In this document: positions 20,084 to 28,906 of the stretch, one piece after another
How the letters are laid out: each line of letters begins with the position of its first letter
How positions within the stretch are numbered: the first letter of the stretch is position 1
Assembly (NCBI RefSeq): GCF_007904105.1
Contig: NZ_CP042325.1
Location: 806,001-870,000, forward strand
Origin: Corynebacterium sp. sy039
GTDB lineage: Bacteria > Actinomycetota > Actinomycetes > Mycobacteriales > Mycobacteriaceae
DNA: 64,000 nt
Reading direction: 5' to 3'
Translations under genes and position numbers: made by a program
Notes under the pieces: model-generated
The model's database searches: none
What the model saw: only the letters and a program-made list of their open reading frames with translations
What the model was told of the DNA's origin: nothing

Positions 20084-20486
20084 ATTTACCTAGTTTAGTG
20101 AGAAAGGCAGGCATTAGCTTATCGACGCACAGGTGGTGAATTATCTTCTCGTCATCCCGTGTCGAACGCAATAGTTCTTTGTTTTTCTGAATGTTTCTCG
20201 CTTGGAGCGTGAATATGTGTTACACTGCCAAGCGGTGAGATAAGTCAGAAGTTTTTCTGGTGGGTATATCAGTTTTCTTACCGCCAATTCTTCGCCATTA
20301 TGACTTTCTCTTTTCCACAGCTTTGACTTTCCATGTCAAACGATCGACTAAATATTTCCCTAAAATGCTACTGCCATAGGTCTGGGCGGTGTGGGGGCTC
20401 GTGTGGAATCATGGAACCCATGTATTTCGCCGAAAATAATGCCGCGACAACCTCTCAGCATGGCGTGAGCACATGAAAGGACATCT
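20084..20486 (+). promoter_or_regulatory. rho promoter and long 5' leader
   Basis: 403 bp without a firm gene. A good extended -10 (TG-T-TACACT, hexamer at 20221-20226) faces rho and would give a leader of about 255 nt. The leader contains a 47-codon frame (ATG 20333 to TGA 20476) with five Cys, ending 10 bp before the rho GTG, but it lacks a start signal. rho is autoregulated in other bacteria through its leader; that the same happens here is inference. The left end carries the divergent acyl-CoA synthetase promoter. Confidence 0.4.
20092..20097 (-). promoter_or_regulatory. -10 element of the acyl-CoA synthetase gene
   Basis: On the minus strand TAAACT ends 8 nt before ATG 20083. AGG within those 8 nt is too close to act as a ribosome-binding site, so a leaderless start is likely. 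Confidence 0.5.
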
Positions 20487-22385
20487 GTGACTGGTACAGA
20501 TAATGGCGCGCAGCGCAACTTAGCGGCAATGCGTCTTCCAGAGCTACGTAAAATTGCTGCTGAAATGGGACTTAAAGGAGTTTCAGCACTGCGTAAAGGT
20601 GATCTTATCGCCGCGATTAATGGTGCACAGGGGGCTGGTACTGCGGCAAAGGCTACGCAAGAAGTAAAAGAAGAATCACAACCGCAAACACCGCCAACAC
20701 AGCAGCGTGGTCGCCGTCGAGTGGCAAAAAACACTGCACAAATAAATGACAGCACTGAATCAGAAAGTGCGCCAGCTCAGGATACTCAAGATGCTGGTGA
20801 ACAACCACGTAAAGCAACTTCTCGCCGTCGTGCAGTGCGTGCTAAAGCAGAAGAAACAGCTGATCATTCTGCTCACGATGTGGAAACTACAGATGTAGCA
20901 GAAAAAGCAGATGAGAATGCACAAAACTCTGACTCAGAAGAGCCACGGTATGAATCACGTTCTGCTGCACGACGAGCACGTCGAAACCGGGCACGTCGAG
21001 AGCATCGTGAAATAAAGGCTCAGCGTGAGGCAGATAATTCTGCTGAGCCAACTGAGGAGAAGGAAGCAGCACAGCAGCAGGAGAATGCGTCACACGATAA
21101 TGCTGCTGAGGAGCGTCAGGAGCGCCGTCGAGAGCGTGGTGAGCGTCGTAACCGCAGGAATCGTCGTGGACGTGATCGTGACCGTGACACCGACACGAAC
21201 GAGACACGTGAAGATGAAGTATTACAAAATGTTGCCGGTATCCTCGACATCATCGACAACAATGTTGCTTTCTTACGTACCACTGATTACCATGCAGGGC
21301 CTGCTGATGCTTATGTAAGTACACAGGTTATTCGCCGTTTTGGTTTGCGTGCTGGTGACGCAGTAACTGGGCAGGTACGCGTTCATAATGATAATCATCA
21401 GGGTGGACGTGGACGTAGTCGCCAAAAATATAATCCATTGGTTAACGTGGATACTATTAATGGAGTTAGTGTTGAAGAAGCGAAAGCTCGCCCAGAGTTT
21501 GCTAAATTGACTCCGCTTTATCCAAATCAACGCTTACGTTTGGAAACAGAAAAACATATTCTTACCACACGTGTGATTGATTTGATTATGCCAATCGGTA
21601 AAGGGCAGCGTGCTTTGATTGTTTCCCCACCTAAAGCGGGTAAAACAACTATTTTGCAAAATATCGCGAATGCGATTAAGACAAATAATCCAGAGTGCTA
21701 TCTCATGGTTGTGCTTGTCGACGAGCGTCCTGAGGAAGTTACTGACATGAAACGCAATGTTAAAGGTGAAGAAGTTATTGCTTCTACCTTTGACCGTCCA
21801 CCTAGCGAACACACCGCTGTTGCCGAATTGGCTATTGAGCGCGCAAAGCGTTTGGTGGAGCAAGGTCGTGACGTTGTCGTACTTCTTGATTCGATTACTC
21901 GTTTGGGACGTGCTTACAATAATTCCTCGCCTGCTTCTGGTCGTATTTTGTCTGGTGGCGTGGATTCTAATGCCCTTTATCCACCAAAGCGATTCTTGGG
22001 AGCGGCGCGCAATATCGAAAATGGTGGTTCGCTCACCATCATCGCCACTGCAATGGTAGAAACTGGTTCTGCTGGTGACACAGTCATTTTCGAGGAGTTC
22101 AAGGGTACTGGTAATGCGGAACTGAAACTCGATCGTAAAATTTCCGAGCGTCGGGTGTTCCCAGCGGTGGATGTTAATCCTTCTGGTACTCGTAAGGATG
22201 AGTTGCTTTTGGCACCAGAAGAAGCACGCATTATGCACAAATTGCGTCGTATTCTCTCTGCTCTTGAGCCACAGCAAGCTATTGATTTGCTGATTAAGCA
22301 ACTCAAGAAGACGAAGAATAATGGCGAGTTCCTCATGCAAGTTGCTACCTCAACTCCAATGGCTGAAGATAACGAGGAGGACTAA
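20487..22385 (+). CDS. rho: Transcription termination factor Rho
   Basis: 632-residue hexameric RNA helicase that terminates transcription. An N-terminal Rho_N helical domain (about residues 8-50, LRKIAAEMGLKGVSALRKGDLI) is followed by a ~190-residue insertion very rich in Arg, Glu, Ala and Gln (about 60-250), typical of high-length actinobacterial Rho. Then come the OB-fold RNA-binding domain (about 250-330), Walker A PPKAGKTT near 381-388, Walker B VVVLLDSITRL near 463 and the R-loop SGGVDSNAL. GTG start with AAAGGA 6 nt upstream. prfA begins directly after the stop. Confidence 0.97.
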   Translation: MTGTDNGAQRNLAAMRLPELRKIAAEMGLKGVSALRKGDLIAAINGAQGAGTAAKATQEVKEESQPQTPPTQQRGRRRVAKNTAQINDSTESESAPAQDTQDAGEQPRKATSRRRAVRAKAEETADHSAHDVETTDVAEKADENAQNSDSEEPRYESRSAARRARRNRARREHREIKAQREADNSAEPTEEKEAAQQQENASHDNAAEERQERRRERGERRNRRNRRGRDRDRDTDTNETREDEVLQNVAGILDIIDNNVAFLRTTDYHAGPADAYVSTQVIRRFGLRAGDAVTGQVRVHNDNHQGGRGRSRQKYNPLVNVDTINGVSVEEAKARPEFAKLTPLYPNQRLRLETEKHILTTRVIDLIMPIGKGQRALIVSPPKAGKTTILQNIANAIKTNNPECYLMVVLVDERPEEVTDMKRNVKGEEVIASTFDRPPSEHTAVAELAIERAKRLVEQGRDVVVLLDSITRLGRAYNNSSPASGRILSGGVDSNALYPPKRFLGAARNIENGGSLTIIATAMVETGSAGDTVIFEEFKGTGNAELKLDRKISERRVFPAVDVNPSGTRKDELLLAPEEARIMHKLRRILSALEPQQAIDLLIKQLKKTKNNGEFLMQVATSTPMAEDNEED

Positions 22386-23459
22386 GTGGCAGCTCAGGTT
22401 TCTGCAGTTGATGACATAGTTTCTGAGTATCAAGGCATTGAAGCCCAAATGGCAGATCCAGAAACTATGGGGGATCAACAACTCTTCCGCAAGCTGTCAA
22501 AACGCTATTCAGAGCTCCAGCCTATTATCAAAGTCAATGATGTTCTTGTGCAGGCGCGTGCAGATCTAGCAGATGCCAAAGAAATGGCACATGAGGATCA
22601 TGAGTTTGCTGAAGAAGTTACGCGTTTGGAGCAGTTGGTCGTCGAAAGCGAAGAAAAGCTGGCTGATCTCTTGGCTCCTCGTGACCCCCATGATGGTGAT
22701 GACATTTTTATGGAGGTAAAAGCTGGAGCTGGTGGTGAGGAGGCAGCACTTTTTGCTGGCGACTTAGTACGAATGTATCAGCGTTATGCTGAAAAACATG
22801 GGTTTAGCACTGAGATTTTAGATCTCTCAGAATCGGATCTGGGGGGTGTCAAAGACCTCACGATGTCTATTCGCTCAAAGCAACCTTCACGTGATGGCGC
22901 ATGGAGCGTATTTAAGTTTGAGGGCGGGGTGCACCGTGTACAGCGTGTTCCTGTGACAGAATCTCAAGGTCGCATCCAGACTTCAGCCGCTGGTGTGTTG
23001 GTTTATCCAGAGCCCGATGAGGTCGGGGAAGTTGAGATCAATGAAAAAGATTTACGCATTGATGTTTATCGCTCATCAGGTAAGGGTGGTCAAGGTGTTA
23101 ACACTACTGACTCAGCTGTGCGTATTACGCATTTACCTACTGGAATTGTGGTGACCTGTCAAAAGGAACGCTCACAGATTCAGAATAAAGCACGTGCTAT
23201 GCAGGTATTATCTGCGCGATTGCAAGCAATGGCTGAGGCTGAAGCTGATGCACAGGCAGCGGAAGGTCGAGCAGCACAGATTCGTACTATTGATCGTTCC
23301 GAGCGTATCCGCACTTACAATTGGCCGGAGAATCGTATTGCCGATCATCGCATTGGTTATAAAGCAAATAACCTTGATTCTGTGCTTGGCGGCGATTTGG
23401 ATGATTTATTTACTGCACTACAGGCTGATGAACGAGCACAACGTTTGGAAGCGGAATAA
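22386..23459 (+). CDS. prfA: Peptide chain release factor 1
   Basis: 357-residue class I release factor that reads UAA and UAG and triggers peptide release. The stop-codon tripeptide is PVT (VPVTESQGR, near residue 189) and the catalytic GGQ is in [14 protein letters not shown] near 234. The GTG start abuts the rho stop, with GAGGA upstream inside rho. It is followed by a strong intrinsic terminator, so rho-prfA form one unit. Confidence 0.97.
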   Translation: MAAQVSAVDDIVSEYQGIEAQMADPETMGDQQLFRKLSKRYSELQPIIKVNDVLVQARADLADAKEMAHEDHEFAEEVTRLEQLVVESEEKLADLLAPRDPHDGDDIFMEVKAGAGGEEAALFAGDLVRMYQRYAEKHGFSTEILDLSESDLGGVKDLTMSIRSKQPSRDGAWSVFKFEGGVHRVQRVPVTESQGRIQTSAAGVLVYPEPDEVGEVEINEKDLRIDVYRSSGKGGQGVNTTDSAVRITHLPTGIVVTCQKERSQIQNKARAMQVLSARLQAMAEAEADAQAAEGRAAQIRTIDRSERIRTYNWPENRIADHRIGYKANNLDSVLGGDLDDLFTALQADERAQRLEAE

Positions 23460-23474
23460 TAACCGATCCAATGA

Positions 23475-23504
23475 GGTACTGGGCACTAATGCTCAGTACC
23501 TTTT
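23475..23504 (+). terminator. Intrinsic terminator after prfA
   Basis: 10-bp stem GGTACTGGGC/GCTCAGTACC (one G-T pair) with a 6-nt loop, followed by TTTT. It is placed 15 bp behind the prfA stop and just before prmC. Confidence 0.85.
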
Positions 23505-23525
23505 GTGTTGGGATAGGGGTTGATA

Positions 23526-24395
23526 GTGAAAATGGTTGGGTCGCACATACCGGATACGGTTTTGACTTCCGGCTCGAATGTGGCACAAGCTCTCAAAGAA
23601 GCCATAGCAGTATTTACTCGAGCTGGTATTGAAACTCCTGAGCAGGATGCACTTATTTTTGCTGCTGAGGCATTGGGGTGTGCTGTTTTAGAAGTAAGAC
23701 TCCATGCAACAGCGCTTATGCCGACACAGTTTTTTGCTCATGTTGCCCAGCGTGCTCAGCGCATTCCTGTGCAGCATATTCTAGGAACAGCATGGTTTGG
23801 TCCGCTCAGTCTTGCTGTTGGTCCAGGGGTTTTTATTCCGCGACCGGAGACAGAGGTATTGGCAGATTGGGCTGTGCGCCAGATTGGCAATAAGCACATG
23901 AAAGTTGCTGATTTGTGTACTGGCTCTGGAGCTTTGTCGGCCTACATTGCGCATTATTGTCCGAATGTAAGTATTGTGGCAGTCGATAAAGATGAGCGAG
24001 CCTTAAAGTGGGCACGGAAAAATGTGCCAGAACACGTTAGTTTGTGTCATGCAGATGTCTGTGATCCAGAATTACTAAAAGGTCAAGACTCTACCTTTGA
24101 CCTCATCGTGAGTAATCCGCCTTATGTACCAGAAAGCAACTGTCTACAACCAGAGGTCTATCACGACCCATATCATGCCGTTTTTTCCGGTGCAGATGGC
24201 ATGACCGTGATTAACGGCATGGTCATGCGTATGATGCAGCTACTGAAACCAGGTGGATTATGCGGTATTGAACATGACGACACTACTAGTGCAGCAGTAC
24301 AGGAATGTGTGAGTGCTACTGGGTTGTCTCAGGACATACGTGTGCTCAAGGATTTAGCAGGTATTGATCGCTTTATTCTGGCTAAGCGTAGTTGA
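23526..24395 (+). CDS. prmC: Release factor glutamine methyltransferase
   Basis: About 289-residue SAM-dependent methyltransferase that methylates the GGQ glutamine of release factors, including the PrfA encoded upstream. The catalytic NPPY motif is in SNPPYVPE near residue 195; the SAM loop is VADLCTGSGAL and the substrate region carries FIPRPETE. Start codon uncertain: GTG 23526 has AGGGG about 6 nt upstream; TTG 23520 and ATG 23532 are in frame. The product is the conserved companion of prfA. Confidence 0.95.
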   Translation: MKMVGSHIPDTVLTSGSNVAQALKEAIAVFTRAGIETPEQDALIFAAEALGCAVLEVRLHATALMPTQFFAHVAQRAQRIPVQHILGTAWFGPLSLAVGPGVFIPRPETEVLADWAVRQIGNKHMKVADLCTGSGALSAYIAHYCPNVSIVAVDKDERALKWARKNVPEHVSLCHADVCDPELLKGQDSTFDLIVSNPPYVPESNCLQPEVYHDPYHAVFSGADGMTVINGMVMRMMQLLKPGGLCGIEHDDTTSAAVQECVSATGLSQDIRVLKDLAGIDRFILAKRS

Positions 24396-24400
24396 GTGCA

Positions 24401-24428
24401 TTGTTAAGTCAGGTCAAACTGTTATGAT
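24401..24428 (+). promoter_or_regulatory. Promoter of sua5
   Basis: TTGTTA (24401-24406), 16 nt, TATGAT (24423-24428), in the gap between prmC and sua5. Confidence 0.45.
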
Positions 24429-24509
24429 AAGCAGATAGACCAATATGAATCAGACGTGAGCATTGTTCAGGTCTTAAGTGTTGAAAGCAATAATTGGGTA
24501 CAAAACGTT

Positions 24510-25160
24510 ATGAGTAGAGTTTATGATTGTGCTGATGCACAAACTCGTGCAACTGGTATTAGAACAGCAGTAAGCGCCGTGAAAAGTGGGCGGTTGATCG
24601 TTATGCCTACCGATACACTTTATGGTTTGGGCTGTGATGCTTTCGACAATGATGCTGTCGCAAAACTACTCAGTACTAAACGACGTGGGCCTGATATGCC
24701 TGTGCCAGTGCTTATTGGCAGCTGGGATACTGTGCGTGGTTTGGTCGCTCATTATGATGAGCAGCTAGAAACATTAGTGGAAGCATTTTGGCCAGGTGGC
24801 CTGTCTCTAGTGGTGCCACAAGCTCCTAGTCTACCGTGGAATCTGGGCGATACCCGTGGCACGGTCATGCTCCGTATGCCTTTGCACCCAGTGGCCATAG
24901 AAGTGTTGCGTGAGACTGGACCAATGGCAGTGTCGAGTGCAAATGTGTCTGGGCAAAAACCAGCGACAACCGTCGAAGAAGCTCAGCAACAACTTGGGGC
25001 AGCGGTCAATGTTTATCTTGATGGTGGTACTACTCCGGTGGGAGTTGCCTCCACTATTGTCGACTTATCTGGTGACCACCCTGTTATTTTGCGTGAGGGA
25101 GCTATTAGTAAGCAGCGCATTACCCAAGTGCTCAATCGTGATCCGGAGAGTCTGACCTAA
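24510..25160 (+). CDS. sua5: L-threonylcarbamoyladenylate synthase
   Basis: 216-residue YrdC/Sua5 protein that makes threonylcarbamoyl-AMP for the t6A modification of ANN-reading tRNAs. The YrdC fold is shown by PTDTLYGLGCDAF, the KRRGPDMPVPVL Lys/Arg-rich binding segment, PGGLSLVV and SSANVSGQ. ATG 24510 (MSRVYDCAD) gives the usual family N-terminus; a GTG at 24456 would add 18 residues with little conservation. Only the YrdC domain is present, without the longer Sua5 C-terminal domain. wecA starts directly at the stop. Confidence 0.9.
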   Translation: MSRVYDCADAQTRATGIRTAVSAVKSGRLIVMPTDTLYGLGCDAFDNDAVAKLLSTKRRGPDMPVPVLIGSWDTVRGLVAHYDEQLETLVEAFWPGGLSLVVPQAPSLPWNLGDTRGTVMLRMPLHPVAIEVLRETGPMAVSSANVSGQKPATTVEEAQQQLGAAVNVYLDGGTTPVGVASTIVDLSGDHPVILREGAISKQRITQVLNRDPESLT

Positions 25161-26303
25161 ATGGGATCGGGTGTTGCTGGTGTGCCAATGCGTGAGCTTG
25201 CTCTCGTTCTATTAGTGGCAGCAGCTTTGACGTATCTTGCTACTGGCATAATTAGATATGTCATGGTCAGGTACGGCATTCTCAATGAGATCAGAGAACG
25301 TGATGCGCATGAACAGCCTAAGCCGCGTTTAGGTGGGGTTGCCATGTTTTCTGGTTTTATTGGTGCAGTGTTTTTGGCGCAACAATTGCCAGCTCTTACT
25401 CGTGGTTTCCAACCGATTACCCCAGAAATGAGTGCAGTGCTTTGGTCTGCTTTTGTCATTGTTGTCGTTGGTGTCTTGGACGATTTATGGGATCTTGATG
25501 CGTTGACAAAGCTGGTGGGGCAACTATTGGGTGCACTTATCATGAGTTTGCTTGGTCTGACCTGGACTTTGCTCTATATCCCCATTGGTGGCGGTACCAC
25601 GGTACTTTTGGATCAATTTTTTTCCACAATTATCACAGTGCTTTTTACTGTTACGTTGATCAACGCCATCAATTTCATTGACGGACTTGATGGTCTTGCG
25701 GCTGGTTTGGGAATGATAGCCGGGCTTGCTATTTTAGTTTTTTCTATGATTATTCTCCACGACCAAGGAGGCATGGTTTCTGCCTATCCACCAGCAATCA
25801 TTGCTGCTGCCTTGGTGGGAATTTGTGCAGGATTTTTGCCACATAATTTTGAGCCTTCTCGCATTTTCATGGGAGATTCAGGTGCGATGCTCATTGGTTT
25901 GTTGCTGGCAGCAGCAGCTACATCGGCCAGTGGGAAGATCAATATGGGGCTCTATGGCACCGCAGATTTAATTGCGTTGATGTCGCCCATTATCGTAGTG
26001 ATAGCAGCAGTGTTTGTTCCTATGTTGGATCTGGTCATGGCAGTGGTTCGTCGAGTAGGCAAGGGGCAATCGCCGTTTATGCCAGATAAGAAGCACTTGC
26101 ACCATCGTTTGCTTTCTTTGGGGCATACACATAGGCGAGTGGCGTTGTTGCTTTTACTTGTGGGTTTCGGTTGCTGCTTTTGGTGCGGTGTCCTTTTCGA
26201 TCGTGCCGCCTTTTTATGCAGTCGGTGCCATTGTTATTGCTATCGCCGTCGCTATTTTCTTTACCTGGTATCCCGTACATATTCGACAAAAACAAGCTGC
26301 TAA
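25161..26303 (+). CDS. wecA: Decaprenyl-phosphate GlcNAc-1-phosphate transferase, 3' end frameshifted
   Basis: Integral membrane transferase (polyprenyl-phosphate HexNAc-1-P family) that starts the arabinogalactan linkage unit in this order. Motifs are PRLGG, DDLWDLDALTKLVGQ, NFIDGLDGLAAG, GDSGAMLIG and HLHHRLLSLGH. As read it has 380 residues, but the last ~50 (a Cys-rich tail ending KTSC) do not look native. Deleting one T from TTTT at 26152-26155 restores LYLWVSVAAFGAVSF, a final transmembrane helix and the tail HIRQKQAAKNTS, ending at TGA 26316 (384 residues). So either the sequence has a one-base error or the gene carries a real frameshift. ATG 25161 abuts the sua5 stop. Confidence 0.85.
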   Translation: MGSGVAGVPMRELALVLLVAAALTYLATGIIRYVMVRYGILNEIRERDAHEQPKPRLGGVAMFSGFIGAVFLAQQLPALTRGFQPITPEMSAVLWSAFVIVVVGVLDDLWDLDALTKLVGQLLGALIMSLLGLTWTLLYIPIGGGTTVLLDQFFSTIITVLFTVTLINAINFIDGLDGLAAGLGMIAGLAILVFSMIILHDQGGMVSAYPPAIIAAALVGICAGFLPHNFEPSRIFMGDSGAMLIGLLLAAAATSASGKINMGLYGTADLIALMSPIIVVIAAVFVPMLDLVMAVVRRVGKGQSPFMPDKKHLHHRLLSLGHTHRRVALLLLLVGFGCCFWCGVLFDRAAFLCSRCHCYCYRRRYFLYLVSRTYSTKTSC

Positions 26304-26340
26304 AAATACATCGTGACCTTTGGTCTGTAAGATAGTCTTT

Positions 26341-26796
26341 GTGTCTCAAGAAAATACAGAATCTATCCTTTCTTCAGCTGCTGCACGATTATCGCCTTAC
26401 GACGACCAACGCAAGCCATATGCCATGGCGGTTCGTCGAGGGCTTATAGCTTTAGCGGGCATTATTGTCCTTTCTTTGATCGTGTGGGGAATTGCTGCAG
26501 GTATGCCAGGCGTGTGGGCTGTGCTTATCGGTGGTGCCATTGGTGGCGGCTTTACCCTTTTTACGATGCTGAGTGGTTGGGTGAGTGCTTATGTTGCACC
26601 GCAGCTTAGTGTGGGCATTATCCTCGGTAGTTGGTTGCTGAAAATGGTGCTTCTCTTTGTTGTTATGGTACTTATCCGTGATCTGACCTTTTATCATCGG
26701 GGTGCTTTTGTGACTACTACCTTCATTGCTTTGGCAGTGACATTAGGTGTAGAAGTCATGTCGATTTTGCGTTCCAAGACTACCTATACACAGTGA
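26341..26796 (+). CDS. atpI: AtpI-like membrane protein before the ATP synthase operon
   Basis: 151-residue membrane protein with four transmembrane segments: GLIALAGIIVLSLIVWGIAA, VLIGGAIGGGFTLFTM, VGIILGSWLLKMVLLFVVMV and a last one near residue 125 (TTTFIALAVTLGVEVM). The position between wecA and atpB is that of the ATP synthase I/assembly-factor homologue of Corynebacteriales, so the role is probably in c-ring assembly or Mg2+ handling (inference). GTG 26341 is chosen because no ribosome-binding site supports earlier codons and TAAGAT ends 7 nt upstream, as in leaderless genes. Confidence 0.8.
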   Translation: MSQENTESILSSAAARLSPYDDQRKPYAMAVRRGLIALAGIIVLSLIVWGIAAGMPGVWAVLIGGAIGGGFTLFTMLSGWVSAYVAPQLSVGIILGSWLLKMVLLFVVMVLIRDLTFYHRGAFVTTTFIALAVTLGVEVMSILRSKTTYTQ

Positions 26797-27197
26797 GTTT
26801 CCTTATCGGCGCTATCGCGGCGGGGGGATGATGCGGGGGTAAGTGACTCTATTCTTATTGCTGTGATTGAACTTACAGTCATACGTTTTCCCCGCTAAAG
26901 GCTAATTGTGATGCCAGCTAAAGGTTTTGCTCCAAAAAGTCCTGGCATGGAATAGATATTTAACTAAAATGCCTGCTAATCTAATCGATGGACTACTCAG
27001 GGTTTTTGTAGGTCTGCTGTGTGTACTCCATGCTTGCAGGTGAGTAAAAAGGGCTCTGGGAAGTGTCCCTGTTGTTACCGTGCTGATGTGCGACGGAATC
27101 CATGGTGATGACAGTGAGATTTTAGACGTCCATCGCACCGTGAAATTTTTTCACGGCCCGAACACGGGAGAGAACGCTGAGCGTTATAACACTGTCG
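26797..27197 (+). promoter_or_regulatory. atp operon upstream region
   Basis: 401 bp before atpB without a firm gene. It contains a perfect inverted repeat at 27138-27156 (CCGTGAAA-TTT-TTTCACGG) ending 41 bp before atpB, and a 29-codon frame (GTG 27019 to TGA 27108) with a CxxC and CPCC pattern but no clear start signal. TATAAC ends 7 nt before atpB ATG 27198, which has no Shine-Dalgarno sequence, so atpB may be leaderless. Operon promoters are expected here. Confidence 0.45.
27138..27156. repeat. Perfect inverted repeat upstream of atpB
   Basis: 8-bp arms CCGTGAAA/TTTCACGG with a 3-nt T spacer. It could fold as a hairpin (attenuator) or be a regulator operator; no known family consensus is recognised. 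Confidence 0.6.
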
Positions 27198-27983
27198 ATG
27201 AAGGGTGAATTTCATACACCCAACATTGATCACGAATTTTTCCCGGATGCCTTCTGGTTTACTGATGTGGCTGGCGGTTGGTTCCAGATCGACCGCTTGA
27301 TGTTTGTCCGTCTGCTGATGGCAGTGGTTTTGGGCGCTTTTTTTGCTATAGCAATGCGCAATCCAAAGCTTGTTCCTTCTGGTTTGCAGAATCTAGCCGA
27401 GTTTTTCTTGGATTTTGTACGTATTCACATTGCGGAAGATATTTTAGGTAAGAAAGAAGGACGTCGTTTCCTTCCGGTAATTGCCACCATTTTCTTCATT
27501 GTGTTTATTATGAATATCCCTTCGGTTATTCCATTCCTTAACATTTCGCCTAATGCTCGTATTGGTATGCCAATTGTGCTGGCGGCATTTGGATATATAG
27601 CTTTCATTTATGCCGGAGTTAAACGATACGGTTTCTTCAAGTACATACGATCATCAGTGGTAATTCCGCATTTGCCATTCCTGGTCTATTTTCTTGTTAT
27701 TCCACTGGAGTTCATATCTACATTTATTGTTCGTCCAGTATCGTTAGCTATTCGTCTTATGGTTAATATGCTCGCAGGACACGTCATCCTCGTGCTTATT
27801 TTCTCTGCGACAAATTTCTTCTTCTGGCAGTTAAATGGCTGGACTGCAATGTCCGCAGTAACCATTGTTTTTGGTGTACTTATGACACTCTTTGAGTGTC
27901 TAGTGATCTTCTTGCAGGCGTATATTTTCGCCTTGTTGGTCGCTGTGTACATTGAATTATCGCTTCATGCAGATGAACACTGA
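27198..27983 (+). CDS. atpB: ATP synthase Fo subunit a
   Basis: 261-residue membrane stator subunit that forms the proton half-channels against the c-ring. Five to six transmembrane helices are visible, including the conserved helix with the essential Arg: SLAIRLMVNMLAGH near residues 180-193, and a C-terminal LQAYIFALLVAVYIEL. First gene of the eight-gene atp operon. The start ATG has no ribosome-binding site; the N-terminal MKGEFH agrees with corynebacterial homologues as I remember them. Confidence 0.96.
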   Translation: MKGEFHTPNIDHEFFPDAFWFTDVAGGWFQIDRLMFVRLLMAVVLGAFFAIAMRNPKLVPSGLQNLAEFFLDFVRIHIAEDILGKKEGRRFLPVIATIFFIVFIMNIPSVIPFLNISPNARIGMPIVLAAFGYIAFIYAGVKRYGFFKYIRSSVVIPHLPFLVYFLVIPLEFISTFIVRPVSLAIRLMVNMLAGHVILVLIFSATNFFFWQLNGWTAMSAVTIVFGVLMTLFECLVIFLQAYIFALLVAVYIELSLHADEH

Positions 27984-28055
27984 TGAGCAACCAGTGCATC
28001 CCTTGCGGATCACAAATCTCTATAGTATTGAAGTATTTGTCAGGTAAATATCTGA

Positions 28056-28322
<267 letters not shown>

Positions 28323-28349
28323 TCATTACAACACGAAAGCTACAGATAC

Positions 28350-28901
28350 ATGACGAACGTCATTCAATTTCTAGCCGCAGAAGAAGGCTCAAATAGTGTT
28401 CTTCTACCTGCTACTTACGACATCGTCTGGTCTATCGTTGTGCTTATTGTCCTAGGGGCACTATTCACTTACTTCGTGTTACCGAAGTTTAAGGAAGTTC
28501 TTTCCGAACGTGAGGACCGGATCGCAGGTGGTATTCAGCGTGCTGAAGTAGCACAAGCTGAGGCGAAAGCGGCTCTTGAGAAGTACAATGCTCAACTTGC
28601 TGATGCACGCGCTGAGGCAGCTGAAATTCGTGATGAAGCCCGTGCGCGGGGTAAGCAAATTGAAGCTGAATACAAAGCGAAAGCTATCGAAGAGAGCAAC
28701 CGAATTATTGAATCTGGCGAAAAGCAACTTGCTGCTCAGCGTGAGCAGGTTGTTGCAGAGCTACGTCGTGAAATGGGTCAGAACTCGATTTCTTTGGCTG
28801 AGCGTTTGCTCGGAGAACAACTCTCTGACGACGTAAAACGTTCAGGAACCATTGATCAGTTCTTGTCTGGTCTAGACACCGTTAGCGCAACAGGAAAGTG
28901 A
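28350..28901 (+). CDS. atpF: ATP synthase Fo subunit b
   Basis: 183-residue peripheral stalk subunit: one N-terminal transmembrane helix (about residues 27-47, [20 protein letters not shown]) followed by a long charged helix rich in A, E, K and R. The stop overlaps the possible GTG start of atpH. Weak ribosome-binding site (CGAAAG). Confidence 0.95.
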   Translation: MTNVIQFLAAEEGSNSVLLPATYDIVWSIVVLIVLGALFTYFVLPKFKEVLSEREDRIAGGIQRAEVAQAEAKAALEKYNAQLADARAEAAEIRDEARARGKQIEAEYKAKAIEESNRIIESGEKQLAAQREQVVAELRREMGQNSISLAERLLGEQLSDDVKRSGTIDQFLSGLDTVSATGK

Positions 28902-28906
28902 GCACA

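Noticed and set aside
21534..22340. 268-codon minus-strand frame opposite rho
   Set aside because: Shadow of the rho coding bias; no start signal or family match.
26152..26155. Programmed +1 frameshift in wecA as a regulatory device
   Set aside because: CTT-T is a possible slip site but there is no stop or other stimulator nearby, and a second gene has the same kind of indel; an error or mutation is simpler.
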